A model generated the notes under the pieces. The model made no database searches and had not been told where the DNA came from. It worked only from the letters and a program-made list of their open reading frames with translations. From contig VZRS01010812.1 of the NCBI GenBank assembly GCA_013398055.1, positions 131,570-195,569 on the forward strand: DNA of 64,000 nucleotides. The letters are read 5' to 3'. The translations under genes and the position numbers were made by a program. Positions 13,101 through 27,218 of the stretch are shown here, piece by piece. The DNA comes from Ifrita kowaldi (lineage: Eukaryota; Chordata; Aves; Passeriformes; Cinclosomatidae). The number at the start of each line of letters is the position of its first letter. Positions within the stretch are counted from its first letter, which is position 1.

Positions 13101-16100
13101 GAACATGACCACTATTGAGGGGTGAAAAAAGGAAAAGCAGTACTTTCTATTGTATACATAATTATTATAATATAACCCCCGCCTCAACTCTAGTGCAGGT
13201 AACCAGGAATGTTTTAGTCTCCAGTTTTGAGCTTATCTGCATGAGCTGCAGCTCCGTGTTAAAGAGGAGGTCGGCAGTAATCAATGAGATTCAACCCTCA
13301 AGCTCTAGACAAGATGCCAACACAGCCCTCAGTTGGGCAAAATTTGGATGCCCTTGATTTAAGCTTTCTAAGCCTCTACAGTTCCAGTTCAGGAGATTAA
13401 TGTAATTCCCATAGCTCATACTCCTCAGAAGATATTTTATGTTTGACACTCACGATATTATTAATAGAACTGTACAAAACTCAACTGTCTTGGTTCTTTC
13501 TGTTTCAGGGAGTGAAATAAACTTTTACACAATTCTCATTAAGCAGAACTGGAGAGATGCCAACAATTCACTCCTGCTTAACAACTGAACTTATTAGTGG
13601 TAGCGTTTCACAGGTGGTACATTTGTGTACACCTACACGCAGGTAATGCATCTTGCTCTTTGTGCCATCAGTGTAAATGTGAGTGTGAAACTTCTCCCAT
13701 ATCCATCTGCTCCTCAAGACAGTCTGGTTGGTTTTCCTTCACTGGTGCAGACAAACGTGTTACACCCCTGCTTGTCTAGCTCCTTTCTTCCATTTTAATA
13801 TTGATAAAAATATATTTCTAAGTAGCTTTCCCAAGGTTTTTTAGCTTTTCACACTGGTATCCAAAGCTGTTATGGGCAAATTTAGTTTTTTGATTCACTT
13901 CGTAGCAATCCACGCTGTCAACCAGCAAATTGAACTCTAGTGGTAACCAAACAATAGATGGATATTTTCCCTATATTAAGGTTGTTGGGCTGGCAATCCA
14001 CACTGCCTCTGCTTGGTGCCATGTCTGTTTCTGACCATGAATCCCAGTCTTCAAATAAGCTGGCCCTTCTACACCATCGAGTTCATATTTAAAAAAATAA
14101 AACAAAATGAAACAACAAAATCCCGGCTTTTAAAAAAGTTTGAGTAGTGCTTTTAATCAGCAGAAACTATGGTAATTGTTCAATAAACATCAAACCAGAG
14201 TAGCACCAGTTACAGTACATTGTTATGCTACTACTCATCTGGTACATAAATCAGGAAAAAAACCAACAATGCCAGCCGGTGTTGGGCATTTTAAACCATG
14301 TGTGTGATAGAATAGTGGATGAATATCAACCCATTTTTAAAAGAGTTTCTTAATCAATACATTTATGTTAATAGGAAGCTGCAAACAGCCTCCCAAATAT
14401 CAATTTGAAACAACCACTGTAATTTTAACTATTGTTGTTAAAAGAGTTTGGCCTTGTGCTCTTCAGAGAATAACTAAATTTTATATTGATGAATTTGAAC
14501 TTTGAAATATTCCCATCTCTGCTTATGGCTGAGGTGGTTACCCACTGTAATAAACAAGCAAACAAACAGGCACTGAGTCTACTGGCTGGAGAGATGCAGT
14601 GGCTACAAATGTGTTTCCTCTGCATTATTCTTGCTCAGTGCACATGTAACTAAAACAAGAAGCATCCAGGTATATTTTAAAAATCCTGATAGATTAATAT
14701 CTTCCACATGCCCAGTTTCTTAGGTCCTCGCCATTTTCAGAAAAATTGCTTCTTCTGTAATAAGGCTGCACACCATATGAAACGAAAAATGCTATTTATG
14801 AATATTATTGGATAGTTTTGAAAGTACTTTCTTGCTTCGTACATAACGGTACAAAAGGCTGTGAACATCACAGAAAGTTGTGAGTAAATTCAGCTGACGT
14901 TTTGCTTCAGCACCTTTAAAACAATCCACTGGAAATCTTCATAACAAGTGCTCTGCTCAGTCACCTGTCACTTCTTGTTTTAGTCAAATGGCAGAAATTG
15001 AATTCAAAAAAGAAAAAAAAGAGCACTAACAACCTAACTAATACCTGCTGATTTCACAACTGTAGCAGTTAATAAGTGGCTTGGAAAAACCCAGCCTACA
15101 AACAGATGCCTTGCATTCACCAGATGTTTCTTTATTTACCAAGACTCTCATAGTCATTCTGCCTTGGGCATTCTCTTCAATTTGTTTGGTTTCCCTTTCC
15201 CTATCTGTTTTTTCTAGGTATACTTGTAGCTGTGCAGATGTCAGATTTAAAAATTCCTTCTCTTTGTGCAAAGAGAAACTTCAAGTTTTCTGTGAATAAT
15301 TTTCATCATAACAGAGGAAAACCTCTAGTCTGGAGTTCATGCCTATTTCTAGTTTTCTATGGTTTAGTGTTCTGGCAGTCTCTCAAGTGGCTTGTTCCAA
15401 GCTTCATGTATCCGATAAAATCTCCCTGTTTCTTTGGATGATTGATGATCTCAAGAGCCTACTTCTGGGTTTTAAAAAAGCAGCTTAATCTCCTGCTATT
15501 TTTAGGACCCCAAAACTGTAGCACAAATGTTTCACACTGACAGGGACATTCCTTTTCCTTTGCCCATTGAGGAGCTGCTCAGAAGACTGCTGGTCGGCAA
15601 AAAGAAAAAATGAGGCAACAGCCAACAGCAGAAACAACATGCCAAAACCTGAAGTGGAACGGGGCTTGGAAGCCTTCTGCAGCAAAGAGAAAGTAAGTAT
15701 GGATCAACCTCCCCTTTTTTAGAGTATCTGATGAAACAGATGGGGAAAGAGACACTACTATTTTTCTGAGATGCAATGTGTTTTAAAAGAAGATTTAAAA
15801 ATTGAGGAAGGAGGGAAGGAAAAAAGAATGGAACGAGGTTTTAGGGAAGTTTTAGGTTAGTTAAAAGTGATGAATTCACAAATCCATGCATTTGCTTGAG
15901 TTCCATCTGTACAGAGTTAATCACATAAACAGGTACAGGAAGCAATTTTGTTGTCATTTCAGTGATATTTGGGAGCACTTTTAACTCAGAAATCAGTCTC
16001 CAAACTTAACAGATTCTTTCTTTGCACAGTAATGAGGCATTTTAATATCCCCATTTGAAGTTATTATATTTTTCTCTCTTGCAGTACCTTGTTGCTCAAA

Positions 16101-16720
16101 GGTGCAAAAGAGTATTGCAAAATGAAACCATATGGGAAATAGCTTTAATCTTGCTTGATGAAAATCTTACTGTACACTACTCTTCGTTCTAAATGAATCT
16201 ATTGCATTATGATTCTCCACTTTCATTCTGCCATTTGTTACAAACAATGTCAACTGCTTGAGGAGACAACTTTTCTTAAAGAAGTTACACACCAAAAGTT
16301 GCACTGAATTTTATTGGTCCATGAGGGATTGGAATGTCATGTTGCTGTTAAAAGAAATCACACAAGAACCTAGAATCCTGTTTATGTACTGCTCCTTAGC
16401 CAGTGGGTTGCTTAAAAATGTTATCTTGTTTATAATAACATAGATAAGTGTACTGATTATACAATCATCTTATATATTTGCTTTTAAATAAAGTATGCAT
16501 TTGAAAATCTTTCTATAATTTTGATGGAGAAGACACTTTTGCCTTGTTCGTTCATACTATAGATGCTGGTTCGTTTCCATGTAGCTTGTAATTTTGCTGC
16601 TGCTTTAAAGAAAGTATTATTTAGCAGAAGCTTAATTACACACACTTTTAACCTTATAACAGCAAGGGTCAATTAATTTTACCCTACAGCTTATAGGATC
16701 CACGCTTGCTAAATAAATAA
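7141..16720. other. Noncoding unique AT-rich sequence
   Basis: No coding gene is recognisable. Frames are short and scattered over both strands. Very AT-rich stretches (for example near 9000-9320 and 10560-11100) alternate with slightly richer ones (9500-9700, 13200-13350). No repeat family could be named. The block is best described as intron or intergenic spacer. Confidence 0.7.
8338..8356. repeat. (AAAT)n microsatellite
   Basis: About four uninterrupted copies of the tetranucleotide AAAT lie just before a short 'tttcaatg' doublet. It is a simple repeat of no evident function. Confidence 0.8.
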
Positions 16721-16723
16721 AAT

Positions 16724-16743
16724 GGGGGGGAAAAAAAAAAAAA
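16724..16743. repeat. G7-A13 homopolymer junction
   Basis: Seven G are followed directly by thirteen A. Such junctions are prone to slippage and read error, so the exact length should be treated with caution. Confidence 0.85.
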
Positions 16744-19700
16744 TCACTGAGTTGATTTGAAAAGGGAAATGGCAATATAGCCTCAAAGGGCCAATAAAAT
16801 TACAGCTAATCCTTCTGGGAATCCAAATGGCAATAAAGTGAAAGTGAGTACAGATTAACACATTGTAAATCCACTTACTACCCAGCAATGTTTACACAAG
16901 GATTTGCCATTGCCTGTTACCATTCGATCAACATTCAATTGCACTGTTTGCCAAGATTTTACTGAAGAGGCTACTTCTATTTCCTGCAAATATAATTCAA
17001 TTCCTTAAAGACCCCAGCCATGTTTTAATCAGGAGTAAGAATATGTACTGACACCCTCTGGATGACAGGAAATGGGTGGGCTTCTAGGGTTTCATACTGA
17101 TGACTTGGAATATGAACAAATACTGAAATATCTAAGGAAATGCTTCAAATGCTTCTGTGTGTTAATATTCCTGAATTTGAAAGGCGGGGGAGTGCACTTT
17201 TCCTGTTCACTTTTTAAAAGCTCTTTGCTTGAGTCCAAACCAGCTTTTTCCATACTGCTCACTTATAATACAAACTGCACTCACATGGAGGCCAACAGCC
17301 AGCAAAAACATATTTCCATTTTAACGCCTTCAGATGATCAAAGCATCAGCTTAATATAATCAGCTCAAATCCATTTACCAGTGAGCCTACCACTGTGCCC
17401 AGGGACTGTTTTCCTTTCCAGCCCTATCTATTCTGGAACAGGTGCTATAATAGTAAATTAATTAGTCTGTGGAGATGCACCTTGTTCTCCATCTCCACAG
17501 GCCTCTTGTGGGTCAGGGCCTTGAGGAAAATGCCATCTGGGCAGAGTTTCCCCCAGAGAAACAATCAAAGCCTACAGATTGCAGACTACAGAGGAGGGTT
17601 CATATGACAATTAACCTTATTAGTCTTTTTTTTTTAAATGGTTGATAGTGTGTCAATGTGTTGGCTCTATAAATAATCCGCTTCTCAAAATCATCTAATT
17701 CAAAGAAATTGCTCCTATCTAAAAATCCTCCCAAGAAAATACAGATCGCCTTGCACTGAAAATATAAACAAGTCTTGAACAATGACTTACAAACATAGAA
17801 AGCCATCACACTGAAGTACTTAAAACTTTCACATACTTTGAAAGATTGATGATTTTTACTGTGACGAATTTTATACAAACCCTGAGGGACTTGTGCCATT
17901 AATAATTTTGGTTCTCTGTTTCCACCACGGGTTTGCCCAATATCCAATTATCAGCAGAATCAGAACTAAATTCAACACATTCCACAAGGGACATCACCAT
18001 TTATCTTGGTAAATATGGTGGGTATTTAAGGTTTAACTTAAGGCCCTAAAATCTAGGGGAGAATTTTAGATTTGTGGAATTGTTTTCACAAACAGCATTG
18101 CAAAACAAATGAGAATTTAGAAATCTCAAATGGAATGTGATAGGAAAGCAAGATCTCTATACAGTAAAATTATTTGCATGTCTCCATTACAAGTTTGGCA
18201 AACTACATAAATTAAGATGACAAATCAAGAAGGGCATCAAGTTTAACATTTCACATCATTAAAACACAAAGTACCTGTAAATTTATAAATATAAGGTGAC
18301 TAAGATAATATTTCTAATGCATGACTTCAATGAAAAACTTCTTCAAACATGTTTTAGTAGATAAAAATCACTGCATTTGTATCATAATAAGAAACAAACC
18401 AAGTGGTTAATTCCTTTAATGTTTTGATGACTTCTGACTCTGCTACAAACCAATTTTCATAGAGAGACTTTTATTCCGTTTGCTATGTCTAAAATTTGAA
18501 AAATGTGATTTCGATGGTCAGTTTGTCCTTGTTCCCTCCACATATAAGTTTTCAATGTGAACATCTAATGAGTTTTGATTTAGACATCTAATTTTTTTAA
18601 AAATTAAATTCCATATTTTTTCAAGGAACTGGGCAAGGAAAATTTATTTGTTAACATGAAAAGCATAGAAATAAAGTCAAAGCAGACATTCATTGAAAAG
18701 TAATTGAGATTCAAGTATTCACTAATCTGTAATCAGCACTGTTAACAAATGCATTTTACTATACCAGACAATATTTAATCTTGAAAAACAAAACAGCAAA
18801 AGATGATTACTTAAATTTCAGAACACCATTTACTACCAGAATTCTTTCAAGTACTGTCTCAACTGTCTACACCCATAATAGTAGTTACTCAACATGCTGT
18901 GCATGTAATTGCTCTTTTCACTGTATGTATTTCCATAAAAAAACTTCTTGAAAAGATAGCAAAATGTTTAGCCTCAAGTCTATGTATTTCTAATTTTAAG
19001 TTTTCCTAATTTTCTCACAGAGGTGAGGAGAGGGTGCAATTTAAGTTGAATGGGTAGGGTGTTCAACTGGACAGTGGAAAAACACCTACATTTACTTTTA
19101 ATATAAAATCAAAATGAAATCATAATCAACAAGTGCAAATATTACATATTTCACTGAAGAAGTCTCATTCATAACTGCAAGAATCCCTTCCTCTGTACAT
19201 CACTGAGTTGAAGGGATGGGCAGAGCAGGATGGAAGATTAACACAAGAGACGCACTGAGGGAACTCAGTGAAGCAGTCACAAGAGATGAAATACCATGTG
19301 TGCACTCATTGAAGCAGCTGAAAAAACGAGCTTCAAGGGACTGCACTCACTGACGCAAGGGCAGGAGATGAGATGCACTAAAGGGACAAGCAAAAGCCCT
19401 CAAGCACTTCCCTCACTAAAACACACAACCCTCCCTCCCTTTTATTGTCTCCTCCCAAATAAAAAATCCCAACAAAATAAGTGACATTGAATTTCCTACT
19501 TGTCAGTATTGTTTTGTTTTTTTTTTTTCAGATCAGGAGAAAAAACATGTTCAAAAGATAATAACAAGTCTTATTCTGACATACTTGATCGCAACATGCT
19601 GGAATGACAATTTGCATGCCGCAAGAGATGTTTAGCACATCAGTATCACTGAATTCAGGTAGTACAACCCACAAGTTCACCTATTTTTTTTTCTAGGTGT

Positions 19701-21059
19701 CAGCACCTCCCCTATCCTCTGTCTCTAAAAAGATAAAAGACCTGCTGCTACATACACCCCCTGTACTCCAATAATGATAGAACATTTTAGATTAACCATT
19801 TTCACAAGAATGGGAAAGAAAGAATAGCAATATTTTCTTAGACCTATACCAGGTCATGATAACAAACAGAACTCACAAGTCTCAGAGACTCAGACCCCAA
19901 AGGAACCTAAATTTACCTACAGTGGGGCCAAGGAGAAAATTTTAGTTATTTACTAGTTTTGCAATATGCCTCATTTTTTTTGTGTGTGTACTGTACTCTG
20001 GAATATCCCACAGTGCTCAGAGTTGCTAAAATAGCTTTCAAGTTGCCAAATAACTATAAAGGCATTGTGGTACCCAATGAGCATATGAAACAAATTGTAA
20101 AGCTTCTCCCTCACGCCATCACTACATGCATCTGGACATTAACTGGTACTTGAACCATTCGCCTTCAAACCTGGAATTCTGCAGCTACCATAGAGCTATA
20201 CCTTCGGACAAAACCTTAGAAAATTAAGGAAAATGAAGCTAAAATGGTTTTGAAGTTCTCCAAAATATTTTCAGAACTTAAACCAGTAGCCATTTCAAAT
20301 TTCTAATTCTATCACTGCTGGAGAAACTTATGAATGAAACCGTTACAGTCTCAGAAAAACAAACAAAAAAACAAGAACTCTGTTTTCCAGTAATCAGATC
20401 CTATAAAAATGAGAAACTACTGCCTCTGGAAGACATGTCTGTTAAGCCAATACCAACCCCACTATTAGCTGCTTTCCTGCTTAAAGTCAGAGCCAGTGTT
20501 GGAAGAAGGAATTTTAGAAGAAACTGCTAAAATGAATAGTAGGAAGTTTCTAGAAGGACACAGTTCAACCAAGAGTTCCAAAGAAACCGAAACATGAAAT
20601 TGCTGAATTGTACTCTAGTTTTCAATTCAGACTACCAGTAAAAGGGAAATAATATTAGTAAGCATTAGCAAATAAACATGAAAGAATATAATCATTTTCT
20701 TTCTTCTTCATGCTACCACATGAAACTCATATGTACCCACATCTTGACCACCCTTCACAGGGGGTATGGATGGTAGCATGGAGAACAGTAACACAGATGA
20801 ACAAACATATAAAGCAGCTTCTGTCTGGAACATCTTGGCCTCACTGAGATCAGTATGGTCACGAATCTTGGGGAGGAGGGGTCTATTAGTCACTGTTTCT
20901 CACAACACAGAAAAGCAAATGTGCTTTTTATGAAAATATCAGGCAGCAGCTTGTAAACGCACAAATAATGTAGGTTATCAATCTAACTAATCAAATTATA
21001 CAACTAATCTCCACAAATAAGAGCTGATTTCCAAAAGGGAAAAGTGACTTGATGCAATC
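16744..21059. other. Noncoding, partly conserved-looking sequence
   Basis: No gene is recognisable. The first 900 bases are repeat-free, with many short words typical of conserved noncoding DNA (AATAAA, ATTA, CAAT), and include the inverted repeat listed separately. From 17,950 to 21,050 the sequence is plain AT-rich. A T-rich tract occurs near 19,510-19,530. Conservation is a guess made from texture alone. Confidence 0.55.
17465..17502. other. Perfect inverted repeat / hairpin
   Basis: The arm CTGTGGAGATG at 17,467-17,477 is matched exactly by its reverse complement CATCTCCACAG at 17,490-17,500. A 12-base loop separates them. One G-T wobble and one further G-C pair lengthen the stem to 13 pairs. 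The stem is about half GC in an AT-rich setting. It is short for a microRNA precursor and may be a regulatory palindrome or chance. Confidence 0.75.
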
Positions 21060-21560
21060 ATGAGAGGTGCCTGCTGTTAAGTACAGCAGTGTCTGGACAC
21101 AGTGCCTGACCCCCTTGACACTCAAAGGTGAATATCATGGAAAAAGTAACATACACCTCACCTCGGTCTTACATTCTTTTCCCATATGCTGCCAAGTGCC
21201 AGTGGGCACACGATGCTGGACTGTGTGGACCATATTCTGGCATGTTCAGGAATGTGTCACATACGTGGATTAATCTCAGCTCTCTGTGCTCCTCCTCTCT
21301 CTCAGCTCTTAGGCAGTGTTTGTTACCCCTTCTTAAATGTGTTTTCACAGAGGCACCCCCTGTATCCCAGATGGACTTTGCTTTGACCTGCCATGAGTCC
21401 ATTTTGAAGTCAGCTGGAGCTGGGGGAAGATCCTGACCTCTGCTCCCAGGGGCTGCACCCCCTCCCCATGCTTGCCATATAAACCAAACACAGTCTGTGC
21501 CCCCCGGTACTACAGAGATGACAGGAGTACTTCTAGAGATGTCAAGGGGATGACTCACAT
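21060..21560 (+). mobile_element. Possible LTR-derived dispersed repeat
   Basis: The block is GC-richer than its surroundings. It has the word texture of solo LTRs of avian endogenous retroviruses: a 'cttaggcagtgtttgttac' stretch, 'cagaggcaccccctgtatcc', 'tttgacctgccatgagtcca', and a C-rich tail ending in 'taaaccaaacacag'. A 7-bp inverted repeat (CTGCTGT/ACAGCAG, 21,071-21,089) lies at its left end. I see no gag, pol or env frame beside it, and the target-site duplication and exact LTR ends cannot be fixed. The open frame of about 131 codons on the opposite strand is probably a by-product of GC content. Assignment as an LTR is from remembered resemblance only. Another GC-rich repeat or a degraded CR1 is possible. 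Confidence 0.35.
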
Positions 21561-21672
21561 CCATAAGAGGAAGAAGGTATGAACAAAAGCTGATCTCCTA
21601 CACACACTTGCTGTGGGAAAAGGCAGAAGTTGTGCTCTTCTAGAGATGTCCTGGAGGAGACTCTCACCCTCT
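21504..21672 (+). repeat. Short imperfect direct repeats
   Basis: The 14-mer CTTCTAGAGATGTC occurs at 21,530-21,543 and again at 21,637-21,650. Similarity continues loosely downstream of each copy (GG...GACTC). A weaker third copy, TACAGAGATGACAGG, begins near 21,511. The set suggests a small internal duplication at or just beyond the right end of the LTR-like block. Confidence 0.6.
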
Positions 21673-24600
21673 CCCCATTGGCAACACAAGAAGCCAAGGT
21701 TCATTAGTATCACTAGGCTAACCCTAATCCTTGGGAGTAACCCTGTATGCAAGATCCCTTCTCTATAACGATTAAAATACTTCGCATATCTCCTGAAACC
21801 TTGCACTGATTCATTTCTTTCATTTTCAAGGTAATGTTCTGTGCCCTTAACACTCGGGGCAAAATATCAGCTCTTTCTTAATATGCTGTTAAAACTATTA
21901 GCATATTCTGTGTAAAGCTGCTAACCAGCTCAGTATTTGCTAAAAATGAGACAATTTTCTCAAAGCCAGTAACTTCTTCTAAACTCAGAGAGGCAACAGG
22001 GCTGCTAAAAGGCCTGTATATATATTTCAGTCACTTTATCAGGAGAGGTAAAACACAGTGTTCTCTTTGTCTCTGTAGTGAACGATGATCGATTTTTTTC
22101 AAAAGTATGCTTGCACAATGAAGAAAATACTCACATTTTAACTAAAAATAAACACCAATAGAAAGTAGGAAAATTTCTGTTTTATTCCTCCATTCCATAA
22201 TTCTGCTTCTTTAATTTCACACATATTTAGCATCTTGTCTAGGGGGCATTAGTGTATTTGGTGATGAGATGAAGGCAGCCTAATGCAGGCCTGGCAAGAA
22301 CTCCCTGTCACCAATCCTCCTGGGTCTGGAGATCAGCGTTCTTAAAACACGAGGATTTGATAGAGTTAACGCCGTCCCCTCGAGCAGATGGTTTGGAACA
22401 TTCTGTCAACACTGCCACCGATTACTGCAAACAGATCCTCGTTACACTGATAGCCCCTCTGGGAGCCTGGCAGAGCACTGCCTGACCTCTGCTCCAAGGT
22501 GCCTTTCCCAGGACTGCCCCAGCCGCCAGGGTGCACATGCCTCTCCAAACACAGCTCCTGCTTCTTCTGCACTGCAGCTCCACACCCCACAGCTGCTTCC
22601 AAGGGCAGGGACAGGTTTTAGTTTATGTTTTCCACTGCTCATGGTAGATGTTAAATATATTTTCCTTTTTTATAGCATTTAAGCCGGCACACCTATGGCT
22701 TGGGGAGTGCTGCCATCCCTCAGGCAGCTTCAGCTGTCCTGCCTACCTCTGTGGTAGCAAAACACTCTGTGCACTCAGACTATTTTGAATATATGAAATA
22801 TGACCTTATGTATTCCATATTCATTACTAACATTTTCTGCACTTCCTGGGTAGGTATGAGTCAGACTGGAGTCACAGTTAACACCACAGCAAAGAGCTTC
22901 TATAAACTTGCTCCAGTTTCTCTTTAAAGTAATGCCTTATACCTTAGCTTTGTATTACCCAAATTAGTAACTTACTTAGCTCAACACCAATAAACAACAC
23001 AGCCTTTATGGATTCACTACTGCAGGGTTTTTTCAGCACTGTAAGTTCAATTCAAATTTTTAAGCCTCTACTTTTCTTCTAGAAGAACCCTAGAGCATCA
23101 GAGTTGCCAAAGTTGCTCTTTCATCCTGAATTTGGTATCTTACACTACAATATATACTGGTAACAGAGAAGAAAAAAAAAAAGTCCAATTTATCTTTCCA
23201 GCTGGAAGTCATTCTCCAAAGCAATTAACTTCTTTAAGAATATGCACTTGGAATTAAAGATGAAGAACAGGTCTGAGAAAGAGAAAAGCTGACAAAATTT
23301 CAATTCTGTCCCTCACCTAGAGCCTGCACAGAACAGTTGGACAACTCATCAAATGAAACACCAAGAGGCTTCCTCACTCCTGCCTGGCTGGGTTTGTATC
23401 AGAGACAGCACATTCCCATGAGCCGCTGGCATCTCAGCTTCCATCCTAGAGGTGACAACCTCTGCTTCATTGTGCCAGTTACAAGCTCGCTCCAGGCATC
23501 GCACAGCTCTGTAACACACAGCTCAGAGCTTCCTTCATACGAGACCCTGGGGAGACTCCAGCTGCTTCTAAGATCTTTCAGAAACACACCAAGCACCAGA
23601 CTGAGCTTCAAGAGTAAGTAGGACTCAGTTATCCATTAGGACTGAGGTGTCTTAGCGCCAAAGTCCAGGGAAAACACTGTAAAGGGGAAAGGAAAACCCT
23701 TGGCTCTCTTAGAAAGCACCACATCCAGGGAACACCCACAGGCTCTGACTCCACCTCCTACATAAAGGAGGAAAAGGTTTCTCTTTGCCTCTATCTAACT
23801 ATATAGATTATAACTATGTATTTTTCCTGTGTCTGCATCAACATGAGTGCAAGACATTTTAGTAAGTCAAAACCAAACATTACCAAAGCAGATACTGGCA
23901 GAAAACCTCTCACATCATGTACAGGGCCAAACAAGCAACCGTATAGTTTGTAGGGTTTGTTTTTAAATACTCACTGACTGAATGCTTATAAATTAAGCTA
24001 AAACCAAATAAGTTATGGTGATAGTTAACAGCCTGAGCTGATGTTCTCATTCTCAGTCTAGTGTACAAATATCCACCAAAAATGACCAGTGAATACAAGT
24101 GAATTCCTTTTTGGCAATCCAGGCAGAGACCAGGAAGGAAGGCTGAACAAGCGGTGCCGTTTGGACAGATGGGCCTGCTGAGGACCAAAGCTGAGGTAGA
24201 GCCCACAGGTTACATGGCTGTTTGCATAGGAATTGTGCAATTGAAGGTATTTTCAAAGAGAATTTTTTGATACCATCAATTTAACCCCAGTACTTCTAAG
24301 AAAAGCTGTGTCCTTTTGACTTGGTGCAAGATTACATTCTTAATTGCAAGCATTTGGACTGGAGACCCTTGTTCCCTGTCCAGGTATAGATATCTGATAG
24401 AAACAGCATCAAATCAGTGGAGAATCTCTGAACATTGCTGTAATACATATAAAACCAATTATCAATAGAAATATCATTAAAACAGATGCTGTACAACATT
24501 ATTCCAACAATTCTTTTTATTACTGCCCCTCCACCAAAACCATGTTCAGTTTCAGCCTGAATAAAGATATCACACTTGTGTGGACAAATTAAAAATTAAA

Positions 24601-27178
24601 GTTTGAACAAGTCTACATTTTTTCTCTGACACTTGGTGCATCTGTAGTTTATATTTGAGGGACTTTATTAGAAGAATAGTCCAGGAGGTTACAGGACAGT
24701 TGGTATCATAGATTGAGAGAATGAGCTTTCACCATCTGAGCAGGGTGGGTGACAAGTTACACAGCAACACCTGCTGGCAAATCCACACAGAAGAAACATC
24801 CATGTCCCTTGCAGGAGCTGCACTTCTCTGGAGAAGCAATAGGATCATAATCGCCAGGGACCCAATCCCACAAAGCCTCACCCCAGTGCCTGCCTCCTCA
24901 CTGTGTAATCTCGATAATGTGCTTGGATTGTGCAAGAAGATTAAAATGAGAAATAGAAACAAAGAGGGAAAGGGGCTTAAAAGAGGAAAGATATGCAGAA
25001 GGAAACAGGAATATAAGCAGGGCCACACCGGCAACACTCCTTAAAAATTTACTAATAAACGTTTGTAGGATTTAGCCTTGTGCTGTTAATTTTTAATAAC
25101 AAAAAGACAACGTTTTTCAGTCATATTAGTGTGGGTAACGGCTTTCATTAGAAAGGGTTACTGCCTCTTCCCCATTACATCCTCCTTCTATGGCACTCAG
25201 AACACCTCTGCTATTAGACTTTTTTTCCTTGGATTTTTTTGAAAATAAGAAAAAATTAACAAAGTAAAATTTGTTGACAGTCCCCCCAGCCAGCATAGTG
25301 GGTGTTCTACCCATGGGCTGTCACATTTTCCATGTTCATTTCTGCAGGTGCTAAATACATGCTGACAACAACATATGTTACCAGTCTTAAATGTGTGGGA
25401 TTTTTTTTTTTCTTTTTTAACCTTGTAATTAAAGAGTGCTCACAGCTTGGGGGAAAAAAAAAAAAGAAAACAAAACAGGTGAAAGCTGATTCTGCCCAGT
25501 TTATTTAACATTCACTTACATCCTCATTTTCTCTCTGTCTCATGATTTGGGTATTTTCCTAATGATGCATATAAAGAAAAGCATGGGGGTGGAAGGGGGA
25601 GAGAAAGGATTCTATCCTCCAAATAGTAGTTATATGATATCAAACAATTTTTGAAAATATCAGCATGCAGAATAAGCACTGATTCTCTCTGGAATCACCC
25701 TTTCTCCCCTGGGTCTCCTCACTCGTATTTCTGAGCTCTCTTTTTGTTTATTTCTGTCTCATATTTTAATCTCCTTAGTCCTGCCAAGCGTGTTATACTT
25801 GGTCTCCAAAGGAGTGCTTCCTATACATTCTGTCACACAATAGGACTCACCTATTTATCTGAATAAAAGTTGGACTTGCCCTATTAATTATAGTATCATT
25901 ATTTTTGACTGTTTAACATATCACACTATTATTCATTGAAACCTATACACTGCTCTTCAGGGCAGCACATTATCAACAATCTACACATATACACAGGTCA
26001 GGGGAAAAAGGTGTATTCCAGTACAATTTATCAAGTCATTTCTTTATATAAATGTTCAGTACAATGTGCCAGAATTACTTTGGTCAGCTGAAATAAAATT
26101 ATATCATAAGATCAATTAGAAATCTCTCTAAAAAATAAGTCAAATTAACTGCATATCAAAAAAGATGTGACGGAGTATATTAAAACCAAATAATACTATT
26201 TTAGGAGTGATCAAAGTACTACACACCAAAATATATTATAAAAAAAAAAATCAAAGCTATAGAAAAATGTAATTTCTCAGCCTGTGTTACAAATATGATG
26301 CAGTAGGTCTTAGCCACACTACTTTAGTTTGAAGCAAGTTTGAAATGTTGAGATGAAAAAAGCATTTCCTTGCTTTCTCTGCAAAATTTCAACCCTATGA
26401 TAAGACTAGACTTCCTTACTTGAGGATAACAAAAAAAAAAAAATCTGAAGGTAAGGCCAATGAGTTTACAGCACTGAAGACAAACCAAACCACTGTTACT
26501 TCCTCTCCCCATGGGTATGCTGGAGTGTGGAACAGCACAGGCAGGAATCTGCCTGCTCCAGGAAGGGAAGGCACAAATGCCCCCAGCTCTGATATAGAGG
26601 AGAAGATGTGGCAGGAACCATTTTGGCACAGCACTGCAGCAATATGCTGCAATTGGGCTGAGCTTTCAGAGGTGCTGGGAAAATATTGTGCTGCTCAGTT
26701 CTAGGCATTCGTATTTTAGCCAGTGAAAAAACAAACTTGAGCAAATATGCCAAACATTTGCCTTCATTGAGAAGTAAGCCAAAGAAAACCAACACGATAA
26801 AATAGCCCATCTGTGAATTGGCTCTGCAACTCAAAGCAACAATTCTGGGACTGCTTATCAGTGTTTTTCCTCAGACTCAGAATAGCAATACTTAGTTTCT
26901 GAAACCAGACTTAGAGCTCTAATGCAAGTCTCTATTGGAATACAATTTAAATAATTTTTTAAAAAGAATTAATAAAAAAAGTCTCTTTCAAATTGACCCT
27001 CAGACAATAAAAAGTCTTCTCAGTCCTAGAATACACTTTCCATAGCACAGTAATGTTGAAAATGTTTACTTCATGCCTAGTTTCCTTCTACACCAGGACT
27101 GTGTTCCTCCAGCTTAAAATGATCCAAAACCTACATATTGCATATATGAAGCCTGACACTTTATTGGGCAAAATGACA

Positions 27179-27181
<3 letters not shown>
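21673..27181. other. Noncoding sequence with GC-richer patches
   Basis: No gene is recognisable. GC-richer patches near 22,370-22,630, 23,330-23,620 and 26,490-26,700 contain short overlapping frames on both strands, with no consistent frame and no family likeness. They could be old LTR or LINE fragments. A-rich and T-rich runs occur near 25,399-25,416 and 25,453-25,464. The remainder is ordinary AT-rich spacer. Confidence 0.6.

Positions 27182-27218
<37 letters not shown>

Noticed and set aside
24690..24740. Possible third CR1 end (TATCATAGATTGAGAGAATG)
   Set aside because: Only the first few bases resemble the CR1 terminal octamer, and the adjacent blocks do not follow.
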